From contig JAGKQI010000016.1 in the NCBI GenBank assembly GCA_018806915.1, positions 361,973 through 425,972 on the forward strand: a stretch of DNA of 64,000 nt. The letters are read 5' to 3'. The notes beneath the pieces were generated by a model. The model saw nothing but the letters and a program-made list of their open reading frames with translations. It was not told the DNA's origin and did not search any database. The stretch comes from Phytophthora colocasiae (taxonomy: Eukaryota > Oomycota > Peronosporomycetes > Peronosporales > Peronosporaceae). Shown one piece after another: positions 1-10,254 of the stretch (position 1 is the stretch's first letter; every line of letters begins with the position of its first letter). A program made the translations under genes and the position numbers.

Positions 1-1
1 T

Positions 2-1054
2 CAGTACGCTGAGGTTCTGTCAATGCTGTCAAAAGTGTTTTTTGAAGTGACTGGAAGGCCGTTTCGCGTTCATTTCGCAATGGGAGATGCTGATAGCGCG
101 CAATGGAATGCGCTTAATGAAAGTTTTGGAGGAGACAGCAGCCCGTATAAGTTTTTGATGTGCTACTTTCATGTGGCTAAGAAGATCTACGAGAAAACAC
201 GGGCTTTCGACACCAGCATCGCAGCAATGATAATGCGCGACGTTCACGAAATGCACTTTTCGTGATGCGATTTGGAGTTTCAAGAGCGCAAGGATGAGAT
301 TCTTCAAAAATGGGAAGGATACACTCAGCTAGATCGGTTCGTTAGCTACTTCAGAACGGTGTGGTTAAACGATCGTGTGTGGCGATGGCAATGCTATCAT
401 ACGCTGGGCGGCTATGCCACCACTAATAACCTCTGTGAGACGTACAATGCCGCTATTAAGCGTGACGTCACACTAAGGCGCAAGCTGAAGGTTGGCGCCC
501 TCATTGAGCAGCTTCTCGTCCTGTGCCGAGGTGAAAGTGTGCGTGCTCGGGCCTTTGCTTTGGAGCCTGGAGTTGATGAGCGCATGGTTAGGCGCGCTAG
601 CGCTATGGCTCGAGCTGGCTTGCTTCGCGAGTACAAGCCCGAGCGCAACACCATCGCGTTTCTGCTCGGTTCGAACTCGGAATGTGCGAATCATATCGTT
701 TACGTGCAAGCATCTCCGGCAATCCACGTGTTTAACGTCAACGAGCGCCGCTCTCGGGAAGACCTACCCGTCTCCGCTCAGCTTGGTGTCGAAAGCACGC
801 GAATGGAGCTGTTAGGGATGCCAGCTACCGGCTGGGCAGTAGATATCGAGTCACGCGTCTGCCCGTGTCGCCTGTGGTCGAAGCAGGCTTCCTGTGTGCA
901 CTTACTGTATGCTCTTGGAACTGTAGGAGGTGTTGACGCTGCTGGTCGAGATACGCTAGTCTATCGGGGGAGCAACAAGCGGAAACGCGGGGGCGTATCT
1001 GGCCAAGCTGCAGGAAGGCCACGAGCAAATGGGCCTGCATTATCAGTAGAATAG
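2..1054 (+). pseudogene. MULE-type transposase, C-terminal part with SWIM zinc finger
   Basis: One frame runs from the window edge to a TAG at 1052-1054, so the N-terminal part lies outside. The first section resembles the end of a Mutator-like DDE transposase domain (GDADSAQWNAL, then CYFHVAKKIYE). The second section has NNLCETYNAAIKRD and ends in a SWIM zinc finger, C-P-C at 860-868 followed by C-V-H at 893-901. This order, DDE domain then SWIM finger, is typical of MULE transposases, which cut and paste DNA and use the finger for DNA or protein contacts. An in-frame TGA at 263-265 splits the reading frame, so the copy is probably dead. Stop-codon readthrough or a sequencing error cannot be excluded. 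No terminal inverted repeat was recognised to the right. Confidence 0.8.
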
Positions 1055-1109
1055 ATTAATGTGCTGTTAATAAAACACCCTCGAAATGACAGCAGTTCAA
1101 CTGACCTTC

Positions 1110-1554
1110 GAGCCCAACCAGCAACGCGCACGAGTCGCGAGCCCAACCAGCATCGTGAGCCCAACCAGCAGCACGCACAAGCGCGAGCAGCAGCGCGCAC
1201 GAGTCTTCCTTTGACCCTCCACAGCGCCAACCTCACCACGGGTAATCCCTACGTGCCCTAGGGCTCCTGCAGTAGCCGTCATCGCCCTAGAGCTCCAGCA
1301 GCGTCCATCGTCGTCTTGGGGATATAGCGTCAAACAGTCAAATAGCGTCAAACAGTCAAACAACCAGCAGCACGCTCAAGCGCGAGCAGCAGCGCGCACG
1401 AGTCTTCCTTTGACCCTCCACAGCGCCAACCCCACCACGGGTAATCCCTACGTGCCCTAGGGCTCCTGCAGTAGCCGTCATCGCCCTAGAGCTCCAGCAG
1501 CGTCCATCGTCGTCTTGGGGATATAGCGTCAAACAGTCAAATAGCGTCAAACAG
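1110..1554. repeat. 199-bp tandem duplication with a short minisatellite start
   Basis: A block at 1162-1360 is repeated almost exactly at 1361-1554, with a period of 199 bp measured from GAGTCTTCCT at 1201 and 1400. Just before it a 14-mer (GAGCCCAACCAGCA) occurs three times, at 1110, 1139 and 1157. Each large copy ends in a smaller repeat (TAGCGTCAAACAGTCAAA). It lies directly after the transposase remnant. The short open frames here have no recognisable product. Confidence 0.9.
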
Positions 1555-1729
1555 GGGGAGGGGTAGGGATGAAGTCAGGATCTGTCGTGCTCGACGTGCG
1601 CTGGCAAACTGTCTCTTGCACTGTGTGCATGAAGGTTTTGCTGTGCTTAACGCTACATCTTGGTGTGTTTATAGTATTTTGTCCGATTTGGCTCCGGCGA
1701 TTCAACCAATCGCCCAATGCAGTTTCGAG

Positions 1730-2006
1730 TACAGGTTTCCCCGCCTAATTTGCAGGGGTCGGACCAAGAAAATCTGCCAGGATGCAAAATCTGCACAGGT
1801 ATCACATAGATGCATCAGGTACTGAGTTACTGAAAAATTGGGAGGGATTATCTTCCTTGAACCTTCATCGTGCATCCCATTTCCCCCGTGATTGCATGTA
1901 ACTCAGTACATTGGCAGACCAGATAGAGCAAATCGCGTCCGCATCTTCACTCCCTGATCGAGGTAAATTACTTGATGCAGTTGCAAATTAGGCGGGGAAA
2001 CCTGTA
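1730..2006. mobile_element. TA-flanked MITE with 23-bp perfect terminal inverted repeats
   Basis: CAGGTTTCCCCGCC begins a 23-base repeat at 1732-1754 whose exact reverse complement sits at 1982-2004. Both ends are flanked by TA (1730-1731 and 2005-2006), giving a 273-bp non-coding element. A second inner inverted pair (GTACTGAGTTAC near 1818 and GTAACTCAGTAC near 1899) adds secondary structure. Termini starting CAG with TA target duplication fit the Tc1/mariner superfamily, pogo-like branch. There is no transposase inside, so it would depend on one elsewhere. Confidence 0.75.
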
Positions 2007-2301
2007 GAACCTTGGCTTTGTAAATGACCTCCAGAATTCGGTGAAAATTGTTCACTGAACAAGTGAGACTTCATGTAGAAACACGTCCTTCTCCCCCCCG
2101 TGCCCGGGTTATGACAAAACTTCAATCGTGACAAAGCAACACTACCCACTCTCGAGAAGCGCATCTAATCTTCAATATCCGAAAGACACAAACGAACAAA
2201 GATCGTAACGAGATTCTGCTAGAAAGAGATACAATATCCAGTTTCATGTCATTCTAGGCACATCAAGAAATATACAGGACTTATGGGGGTTGCCAACATT
2301 C

Positions 2302-5300
2302 TCACTGCTCCATCACGTGTTTAATTTGGGCGACCCACTCGTCGTAGTGTACCTCCGTCACGGCTTGCAACAGAATCCTAAAACAAAACATACATACAAG
2401 TCAGTTCAATGCGAGTCAATACGGACAAAGCTCAAATACCTTACCTGAGTTGTCTTCGCTTGTTGCCAACGATGAAGATCTGGTAGAGGCGGTCTAAAAT
2501 CGTGGGGCTATCTTCCTCCAACTGACGCTCTTCAGGAGATTTAAGCGGTAGTTTCGCCTGAAGATCCTCCACACACCAGACCACACGCTCGTACTCGCCA
2601 CGGACTAGGTTGTCCCACACGAGAGCTGCTAGCTGCTCGTCGATGCTGGTTCCAATTTGTTTTGTTTCACGAGAGTATGACGAGTCATCAAAAGGCGGGT
2701 GTTCCCAGTCACGCGCAACCCGGACGACATGCTGAGCCAGCACCCACTCCTCCTGGTCAATGCACTCTTTCAACAGCTCAGCAGCGCTCTCCATTCTCAA
2801 AGGTAAGGACGAACCCGATGCTGTCGAACACTCCTCCAATATGAGCAAGAAGTTGGCAGCTGTCCGGAGCTCCGATCGCTGCTGACAAATCGCCAACAGA
2901 TCCATCGGGTCTCCAGCAGCAGGAAACAAAACCTTTAGTCGTGATGGCTCACTCTTACGAGCCACGTGCGCCACAATCTCGCAGTACTCCGCTATGTCGA
3001 CCTCTGGTTGTTGTTCGCCTTCTCCAGGACGTAAGAGCTGAATGGCCGTGTGTAGTTTCTCTTCTGGGCACTTTTTAGAAAAGCACGCTTCGAGCATCGA
3101 GTGCAGGAAAAGCTCTTGCGTTGGTGTAGACAACCCAAATTGTTTCCGAACCCCGTCGAGCACAAGACGAGCCCACGAAAGCTGCTCATTCTGAACCAGG
3201 AAGCAAAGCAAAGTGTGGAAAATTGGCTGCACACGGGCGAACACATCGTAACATGGGAGCAGCACGCCTGAAGGCACATAGACGTCCTGCGATACGCCAA
3301 CAAGCAGGCCAAAAGCCTGTTCAGCACCCAGCACTTTAACGTCAAAGTCAAAACGCAGCATACGATCCTTTGCTGAGAGATCATCCACTGAAGTCACGCA
3401 CCCCCGCATATTCGAAAACCCGTCCTTTAGCGGCATTCTACCAGTTCCGACACCAACTCCGGTGCCATTTGATAGGAATCCATCCAATGAAATTCCGTAC
3501 TCGCTGATGACTTGCTCATACAGTTCTGCGGTGGCTGGTGCGGTGCCAAATTCAATTTCGTACGTTTTGGCACGCAGCGGGTCATGACAAGCCAAAAAGG
3601 TCTCAAGGCGACGGTTGTCTTGCTCAAAGGCTTTAGTATGCGTCATGTACACGCCATCCAGCAATGGAAGCCACAATTTCATACCCTCGGGACCGTAGAG
3701 TCCGTAAATTAGACGGCATGGCGCTGGCCACGATGCACAGGCCTGAGGGCTAACAAATAATCTCGCCATCGTACTTACATTAGAGCACAAAAGTCGCTGT
3801 GAACGAATCTCCGGATCCCAGATAATCACATCGCCTGCGCTGTCCAGGAATGCAAACCGTGGTAGGACTTCTTCAGGGGTATATTGGTCAGGAACCTCCC
3901 CACCCACCAGCATGTTCACAAAACTGGAAAGCCAGCCTTCATCATCGTGTTCATGTTCGCGTTCGGCCTGGTATTTTCGCTGCTGCTGTTCGCGCAATCT
4001 CTCGTCTTGAATGTGCAGAAAGCGCGGGAGCACAGCAAAGTCCGAGATGGCATTTCGCTTGCAAGCCCCTATAGCCTGCGACTCTACCACACGTGATGGA
4101 AGATTTACCTGTCGTTTGAGCTGAATCTCCATGCGCAGGTTGTTCTGCTTGATGCTGCCTCCGTGCTTTAAGTCGAAACACCACAGCTCGCTTCTGGAAA
4201 CGCAAAACAGATTCTTCTGTGCGTTGTCGCTTTCCATGACAAAGAAACAATCCTCGGCATCGTCCCCGATTGAATAACCACCTGCAGCCACTGCTTCCCG
4301 CGTGCGAGCTGCATTTTCACCCTCACGAGCGAATACCAACTGCTCTAAAATGGATTCCTCGTCCAGGTGATTCCTCGGGTATGCCTGCAAGTGTAGGGAC
4401 TGGTGCTTCTCGCTGAATCGGGTGAAGTTCACCACAATCGCATCTTCGTTGACCCACAACAGCGAGTACACATACATATCTTGCTCATCATTCACGTTGC
4501 CGAACATTCGCCACTTCCCAGTCACAACGTTTAACAAACAGAAACCACGTTGTCCAGCCACAGCCATGTGGTTCCCACTGGCACTTAACGCCACGAGACG
4601 AAGAGGGCAACGCTTCTCAAATTCAGTAGGCACACTCCAGTTAATGCAGGAAGTTACAGCGCATGGGTCATCAAGCGAGGGAGCAGCCACCAATCGGATG
4701 CTCTTGCTCTCGAGTAGTGCCAGGCTAGACGATTTCCCGCCAGACAGCGACACAGTTTTTGCGAAATCAAACTCAGCAAATGCCGTTGTCGGCCTCTGAC
4801 GCAGTTTCACAAGTTGGCGGTGATCGTGCAGCTCTTTAAGTCTCTTCTGCTTGGCGATGTAAAGCTTCTGTGCAAGCACAGCGTTCCAGTACTCCGTAAT
4901 GACATTCAAGAAGTGATTCGGGTTCCACACTGGGAATAGCGCAAACAGCAGCTTCACGTACTTGTGCTTAGCAACTCGAGATGACGTGCCCTGAATAGCT
5001 TCCCAGCCGTCAAATTTTGCACGGCGTTCGAACTCCATAAGAGATGGACGCTCTTCTAGGTCGCAGTCTCCGTGTAGAGCTTGCATACGAAGTGCAAACT
5101 CCCGAATGCAAAGGTTTTCATCGTCTAGCATGTGAATTCCGTGAGCTTCCATGAACTCAGTAGAAGACAGCGCTTCCACTGCCAGTGGGAAAACCGCCTC
5201 CCAGTCCAGACGCATGAACGTAAGTACCACTTCCTCATTATCCGGCAGGTCCTTGAGCTCACTCACAATCTGTTCAAACGGAAAATTCACCACCTTCAGA

Positions 5301-7012
5301 TTCTCATTGACGCCCACCAGCAGGTCACCACCTTGGATCTGACCGCATTCCTCCGCTGGACCAACGCCACCGTCACGCGCTCGCTTGGTAAAACTTTTAT
5401 CACTTCGAACCCAAGCACCACAGCGTCCGGGAGCTCCAGAGAGCGACAGACACAGCCCGTCTTCTCCTTTCTGCACTTTTGCTTCTACAGTTTCGAACAA
5501 ATGCGTCACTTCCGTCAACTCAACATCGTTTTCATCTTCGACTTCTCTTAAAATCTCATCTTCCGGTAGCTGGACCAACTGCGTCGACTGCTCACCTCGC
5601 GGGACCACAATCAACGAGTTACTGTCCTTCGTCCACAACAAAGCGAGTACACCGTAAGTACACACTTCCTTTAGGTTGTGCTCGTCGATCTTCTCTGGCC
5701 TCTCCTGGTTATGCTGCGGTAAGGTCGACATCAAGCGACACCCATCAGTGGAAAAAAGTGAAAATCCACGTAGTTCGTATCCCACGACAACACTTCGGCC
5801 ATCATGAGACCACGCCAACGCCGTCACAGCCCCAACATCTTCAGGCGCGTACCCCCAGGACACAAGACTCAGTTCCCGCATCGGTTCCAGCGTCAATGCT
5901 ATCTGTACCTTTGCGTCTTTCTTGAGAATGATTTTACCCGCCTCCTCCACCTTTTTCAGCGACAATCTGAACAACGAGACTCCTCCGTCCGACCAGCCCA
6001 AAGCAAGTCTCGATCCACTGGCATCCAAACACGTGGTGGTGCAACGTCCATTCCCTGAAGTCGAATCGTTACCCTCCCTCTCCGTGTTAACCAGCGACAG
6101 TAACTGGTCAATACTCTTCTTAGCTGGAGATAACAGCATAATAAAGCATTTGCCAGCTTCGAAACTGGCAACAAGATACAGCGACGAGATCTTCGACGGG
6201 CGGTCAACCGTAGCGCTACTGAGTTCGTAGCAACTGAGCGGCTCGGCGTCTTCAGGGACTGCCAAGTGCGTGCGTACATCAATCTTCCAGATCTTCGTGG
6301 AGCTGTCTGCGGTACTGAACCACGAGTCTTGGCCGTCTTTCCCGTCCGACGACTCGGCAACTTCCACGACGCAGATCATTCCACTGGCCATGCCCACAAA
6401 CACGTATCTACTCCCAGAAACTGCAGTCATAGAGGCAGCAACATCTTCATAATCACTCTGAGATCCTCCTTGGTTCAAAGGATAATCTTCAACGAACTTC
6501 GCAGCAAGTTGAAGTCCCTTTGAAATCGCCTTCGGGCCCTCGTTTTCCTCTTGTTCAGGCTCGGCGAATGACGGCTGGTCCAGCATAGCATTTGCATCTA
6601 CTGTAGCGTCCTCTGTATGTGTACCTGGGGTCTCAGCACGTTGTAGCAGCTCCTGCAGCCCTTCAAAAGCGTAAAACTCGACAGACTGGGAATCTTTCTC
6701 CACCACAGCCAGACGATCCCCCGAGACCCACGTGGCCCATAGTTGACGCGTTCCTGTCTCCTTTAAACGTCCATCACTGTCCTCTTCGCTGTCCTCCATC
6801 TGCTCCACCCATTGACCGCCGCGACGACAACGCGCCAATAAACGTCGTCCGACGCCTGGAAGCCCCGGCGACGCGTTCCACAGCGCCACACGCGAGGACG
6901 TGACGCGCACAAACACTCTCTGGGACATGTGCATGGCCAGCGCCACATCCTCCACCCGCTCGCGCGCTGAGGAGGCCGCGTAGGTGCGCGGCGGACCACT
7001 ACAGAAGAACAT
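2302..7012 (-). CDS. RIC1: RIC1-like subunit of the Rab6/Ypt6 exchange factor, with PDZ-like and acyl-CoA-binding-like insert
   Basis: Two exons (7012-2445 and 2377-2302) give about 1547 residues. RIC1 with RGP1 activates the Golgi GTPase Rab6/Ypt6 in retrograde traffic. The start (MFFCSGPPRTY) aligns with the M-Y-F-x-S-G-W-P start of animal RIC1, which fixes the ATG at 7012-7010. Residues about 30-500 look like the N-terminal WD40 part. The C-terminal part carries the RIC1 domain (FHTLLCFLVQNEQLSWARLV; later DPMDLLAICQQRSELRTAANF). Unusual for the family, residues about 515-602 look like a PDZ domain (GGVGPAEECGQIQGGDLLVG) and about 604-700 like an acyl-CoA-binding domain (RPSLMEFERRAKFDGWEAIQ). 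Both sit between the two WD40-like halves in one uninterrupted frame, so the fusion is not caused by a gene-model error. Divergent from the BOLA3-like gene. Confidence 0.87.
2378..2444 (-). other. RIC1: 67-nt intron near the 3' end of RIC1
   Basis: On the minus strand CTCAG is followed by GTAAGG at 2444, and TTTTAG ends at 2378. Without splicing the frame hits TAA at 2443-2441 inside the donor. Splicing adds 24 residues and ends at TGA 2304-2302 after HVMEQ. The size suits oomycete introns. Confidence 0.8.
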
Positions 7013-7208
7013 GGAGAGCGGCTACGTGGCCTGATCTGTGCAATAATGCGGAATGGTACACTGTACCGTGTAAGGAGTGAATGTTTGTGTATACCACATT
7101 AATTATTGTTGAACAGTTTTAATGTTGTGTGTAATACATTTTTTATTTATCGTACTTAGTGCGAATCTCCGAGCGCTCTTTTCATACCTACCTTGGTAGT
7201 CAAGAAGG
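7013..7208. promoter_or_regulatory. Shared intergenic region between divergent RIC1 and BOLA3-like genes
   Basis: The two start codons are 196 bp apart and point away from each other, so both promoters must lie here or overlap the genes. The stretch is AT-rich around 7090-7150. No clear match to the oomycete initiator motif was found by eye. Confidence 0.4.
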
Positions 7209-7600
7209 ATGCTGAGTGCCGTGCGTGGACGGATGATGGCGGCGGCTAAGCGCCCGCTGGGACGCGCGTGTTTCGCTTCAAGTGCGGACGGAGCCGGGAC
7301 GGAGGCGGAGCAGGCGATGCACAAGGCGCTGCAGGCTCAACTGGAGGCTGTGCATGTTAAGGTGACGGACGTGTCGGGCGGTTGTGGCTCCATGTTTGAT
7401 GTGGAGGTGGCTTCTCCGCAATTCGCAGGCCAATCACGCGTCAAGCAGCACCGCATGGTTAATGAGGTACTGTAGTGTTGTGTTCGGAATGATTGTCATA
7501 GTGCTAAATGTTGTGGCTGCAGATTCTTAAGGAGGAAATCAAGAGCATGCACGGACTGACCATCCGGACCATGACGCCCGAGCAGTTCCAGAGCAAGTAG
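7209..7600 (+). CDS. BOLA3: BolA-like protein, mitochondrial BOLA3 type
   Basis: Exons 7209-7466 and 7523-7600 encode 111 residues. BolA proteins pair with monothiol glutaredoxins. BOLA3 helps deliver 4Fe-4S clusters to mitochondrial targets such as lipoate synthase. The domain spans about residues 35-107, with VKVTDVSGGCGSMFDVEVAS and, across the splice site, HRMVNE-ILKEEIKSMHGL; the H-x-M-V-N stretch carries the conserved His. The first about 25 residues are rich in Arg, Ala and Ser with no acid, as expected for a mitochondrial presequence. The 56-nt intron (7467-7522, GTACTG to TGCAG) is needed: without it the frame stops at once and loses the last third of the fold. Convergent with HPRT, 166 bp away. 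Confidence 0.88.
7467..7522 (+). other. BOLA3: 56-nt intron in the BOLA3-like gene
   Basis: GAG is followed by GTACTG at 7467, and GGCTGCAG ends at 7522. The junction keeps the frame and joins the two halves of the conserved BolA C-terminal helix. Confidence 0.85.
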
Positions 7601-7766
7601 AAGGAGTTCTACAGCTACGACAGTGGAATTGACACAAATATATAGACGGAGCAGCTTCACATGGCTCAAAAATGGATAGTGAGAGCTGTAGAAGGGATAC
7701 GTGCATGTGGTAGGCCTTTTGTCGACCGCACAGAGGTGTAGTTGACACATTGAGACACTTGTCTCT

Positions 7767-8495
7767 CTAGGAAGCAGAGGCATATTTGGCTATGCCCGCC
7801 TCGTTGATAATGCAGATGTGGTCCAGATCGCGGAAGATCTCGTTGTAGTCCAAGCAGTAGCCGATGACGAATTTGTCCGGGATATTGAAGCCCACAAAGT
7901 CAGCCAGGAAGCCGCAGCTCTCCGGATTGCGCTTCTCCAGCAGACTGGCCACACGCACACTCTCGGGCTCGTACTCCTTGAGCATCGGCACCAGTTTAGC
8001 CATCGTCTTGCCTGTGTCGATGATGTCTTCCACCAGCAGCAGGTTTTTGCCCTTGAACTTTGTCAAGTCTGCGCCGGAGACCTGCACATTGCCCGTACTC
8101 TTGGTGCCTGCGTAGCTCTTGACTCGGATGAAGTCGAAAGTGAATGGTACGTAGTCGCACTTGTTGTACTTGTGGAATAGCCGCAGCTTCTCCACGAGGG
8201 CGTGGAAGAAGGAGCTGCCGCCCTTGAGTACACACAGTAAGTGCACCGTCTTGCCCTCGTAGGCGTAGCGAATGTCCTGTGCCAGCTTCTCCACGCGGTC
8301 TTCGATGAGGCCCTTGGGAATGAGCACAGACTCGACGCTGTCTAGATAGTGGTGGGGGATGAGGAACTGCGCCTTGTCGTACGTGGCGTCGTCCGACAGG
8401 TAGATGACGCGCTTGGGGTCAAGCGTAGCCTGTGGGTCAGTACATGTTAGTGCAAGCGGTTGAGAGAACTGTACAGTGCGTGAACGTACAGCCAT
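7767..8495 (-). CDS. HPRT: Hypoxanthine-guanine phosphoribosyltransferase
   Basis: This purine-salvage enzyme makes IMP and GMP from hypoxanthine or guanine and PRPP in the cytosol. The PRPP-binding signature is LLLVEDIIDTGKTM; the pyrophosphate loop KGGSSFF and the late motif GYCLDYNEIFRDL are also present. The gene is open from ATG 8495 to TAG 7769 (242 codons). However, the first part reads GCT|GTACGT...CTAAC...CACAG|GCT, a convincing 60-nt intron (8489-8430) that happens to be in frame and stop-free. Spliced, the product is 222 residues starting MAATLDPKRV, closer to the usual length of about 218. The unspliced stretch (residues 3-22) has no family match. Convergent with the BOLA3-like gene. 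Confidence 0.92.
   Translation of the reverse strand: MAVRSRTVQFSQPLALTCTDPQATLDPKRVIYLSDDATYDKAQFLIPHHYLDSVESVLIPKGLIEDRVEKLAQDIRYAYEGKTVHLLCVLKGGSSFFHALVEKLRLFHKYNKCDYVPFTFDFIRVKSYAGTKSTGNVQVSGADLTKFKGKNLLLVEDIIDTGKTMAKLVPMLKEYEPESVRVASLLEKRNPESCGFLADFVGFNIPDKFVIGYCLDYNEIFRDLDHICIINEAGIAKYASAS
8430..8489 (-). other. HPRT: Probable in-frame 60-nt intron after codon 2 of HPRT
   Basis: It has donor GTACGT, a CTAAC branch-site-like motif 16 nt before the end, and acceptor CCCACAG. Its length is a multiple of three and it holds no stop, so ORF finders read through it. Confidence 0.7.
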
Positions 8496-8642
8496 GGCGG
8501 AAGGAGAGCAGTTGGGTCCGACGTGGTCAATTGACTTATGGCAGCCAGTCAGTCACCCGAAAAATAGTTTAGTGTCGCGTACACAAAGTGAAGTTGACGG
8601 CCAACGTTTGCCATCATCCGCTAACAAACAAAAGCCACTTCA

Positions 8643-8685
8643 CTTCAAGTGACCAAACAACAAAGGCGCTTCAAGTGACCAAACA
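8643..8685. repeat. 17-bp direct repeat upstream of HPRT
   Basis: CTTCAAGTGACCAAACA occurs at 8643-8659 and again at 8669-8685 in the gap between HPRT and the bZIP gene. It may be a duplicated protein-binding site or chance. Nothing else stands out in this gap. Confidence 0.5.
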
Positions 8686-8764
8686 CTGCAAGTCTTGAAT
8701 ATGAAGTTTACGATCTGATGATGGAGAAAGCTACAAATCGATGTTCAATGTCGATCTTTTTCAA

Positions 8765-9874
8765 TTAAGTGAAGTGAAAGTCGGGGCGGATATTCGCGTT
8801 TGAGAGAACGACGGACACGTCTTGGAGGTTTCCCAAGAGCTTCAGCATCGGAGTGATCAGATCGTACTGGTCTATGATCCGCACAATGCGGCCAAATGCG
8901 CAGTCCCATTCGAAGCGCTGTGAGCTCTGTACAACCACCCGCCGACCCACGAGTTTATCGACAAGTGGTGACCTACAGTATCCGTCGTTTGCAAAAAGAT
9001 GAGGGAATACATTGGTCACTGTAGCGTCGGTGATCGTGCAGCTCACGGTCGTCGTAGCAACCACCCAGTCCTCAGTATCCTGATACAAGCTAATCAGTCG
9101 GCATTCAACGTTTCCAAAGAACTTTGAAAGCGTCTTCCAATGCATCAGCAATGCCTCCACGCCGTGCCCTGACCCGTGAAGGATATTCACATCCATGGTT
9201 GCCCGCATAAAGTCAAGTCGGGTGCAGGAAGGCGCCAATCCGGTGCTAGAGCTGGTAGGCGGCTGGTAACCATAGCGGAAGAGGTGGAAGTACTGAGCTA
9301 TGACGTTCCAGGCAGTCTCCTTTGCTGGCATGGCAGTCAGAATGGCTTGGTGACGATGCTGAAGCGCGTTGATCTCGACTTGCAACTGCTTTGCATCCTC
9401 CTCCAGACTCTTCGCGAGATTGTCTTTCTTCTTCCGGTATCGAAGCTGCCTCAAGCGTCGAAGGTCCCGTTGTCGATCTTTCTCGCCGAGTATCCCTTCC
9501 ACAATTTGCGCGAACTCATCGTGAAACGTGCGTGATCGCTTGCGCTTCTCTTCACGTTCATTTGGAACTCGACTGAGGTGTGGTGCCTTCAGCCATCCTT
9601 GGTTAAAATGAGTGGTCCTTGTCTCGATGGCGGCGGTCGAAGCTAGTTTCGCAGGCGCAGAACGGAGAATGACACTGCCAATTACGTCGTTGCTGAGTAG
9701 CTCACAGTTGGGAGGGTGGAGACAGGAATTCATCGGTGCGTGACGGTGGAAAATCGACGAATGGTACTTGAGGTCGTTAAGCACTGCTTTCACGTCATTG
9801 ATGTCGACAGCGTTGCAACTTGCAAGCCCAAATCCTATGATTTCACGCATTCTAAGTGTCCAAAACATGGACAC
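8765..9874 (-). CDS. bZIP transcription factor, oomycete type
   Basis: One exon of up to 369 residues. Residues about 132-151 form a basic region (DRQRDLRRLRQLRYRKKKDN), followed by a short leucine-zipper-like helix (about 152-175). The Asn normally found eight positions before the invariant Arg is not there; Arg occupies that place. Oomycete bZIPs are known to vary at this position. The C-terminal half (about 185-369) is a mixed alpha/beta region with FEWDCAFGRIVRI and LLGNLQDVSVVL, which looks like the NTF2/SnoaL-like tail often seen in these proteins; that is inference. The start is uncertain: ATGs at codons 1, 3, 9 and 48 are all possible, and the basic region is included in every case. 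No target genes can be named. Confidence 0.75.
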   Translation of the reverse strand: MSMFWTLRMREIIGFGLASCNAVDINDVKAVLNDLKYHSSIFHRHAPMNSCLHPPNCELLSNDVIGSVILRSAPAKLASTAAIETRTTHFNQGWLKAPHLSRVPNEREEKRKRSRTFHDEFAQIVEGILGEKDRQRDLRRLRQLRYRKKKDNLAKSLEEDAKQLQVEINALQHRHQAILTAMPAKETAWNVIAQYFHLFRYGYQPPTSSSTGLAPSCTRLDFMRATMDVNILHGSGHGVEALLMHWKTLSKFFGNVECRLISLYQDTEDWVVATTTVSCTITDATVTNVFPHLFANDGYCRSPLVDKLVGRRVVVQSSQRFEWDCAFGRIVRIIDQYDLITPMLKLLGNLQDVSVVLSNANIRPDFHFT

Positions 9875-10254
9875 ATATTAATAAATGTTTGTCTACGGTA
9901 ACGCTACGTACTTGAACGAGTGTACGTGAGCGATGTCATGCGTGCAAATCTCTTGAAACCCCACGCGTTGTACAGATTACCGAGGTTTCACCAATGACGT
10001 GAGATTGATCGGCCAATATGTTGTGGTCGTCAGCTGTACTTGAATGGTGAGGCTGTCACAGCGTGGCTTAGTAACGTGAACCAAACTGATAGTTGTTGGC
10101 AACCCCGCTCGTTCATCAGTGCATGCTGTTTCCGCAGTATGTCCCAGAGCCGGCGTACGAAGTATGTATGTACCTGTGAAATCGTTAGTACACACATGGT
10201 CGAAGTTTAAATAGCAAATGAAGAATTATTGTGAACTGCTGCTGCAATAGCGAC
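9875..10254. other. Intergenic, no gene seen
   Basis: This is the upstream side of the bZIP gene and the downstream side of the RWP-RK gene. A 72-codon minus-strand frame at 9977-10195 has no recognisable domain and was not accepted. No repeat or RNA gene was noticed. Confidence 0.6.

Noticed and set aside
1162..1554. CRISPR-like array
   Set aside because: Two long tandem copies without spacers in a eukaryotic context; not CRISPR.
1616..1825. 69-codon plus-strand frame over the MITE
   Set aside because: It crosses the MITE end, has no domain and no support as a gene.
5132..5551. Plus-strand frames opposite RIC1
   Set aside because: They are shadows of a well-supported 1.5-kb-residue-scale gene on the other strand.
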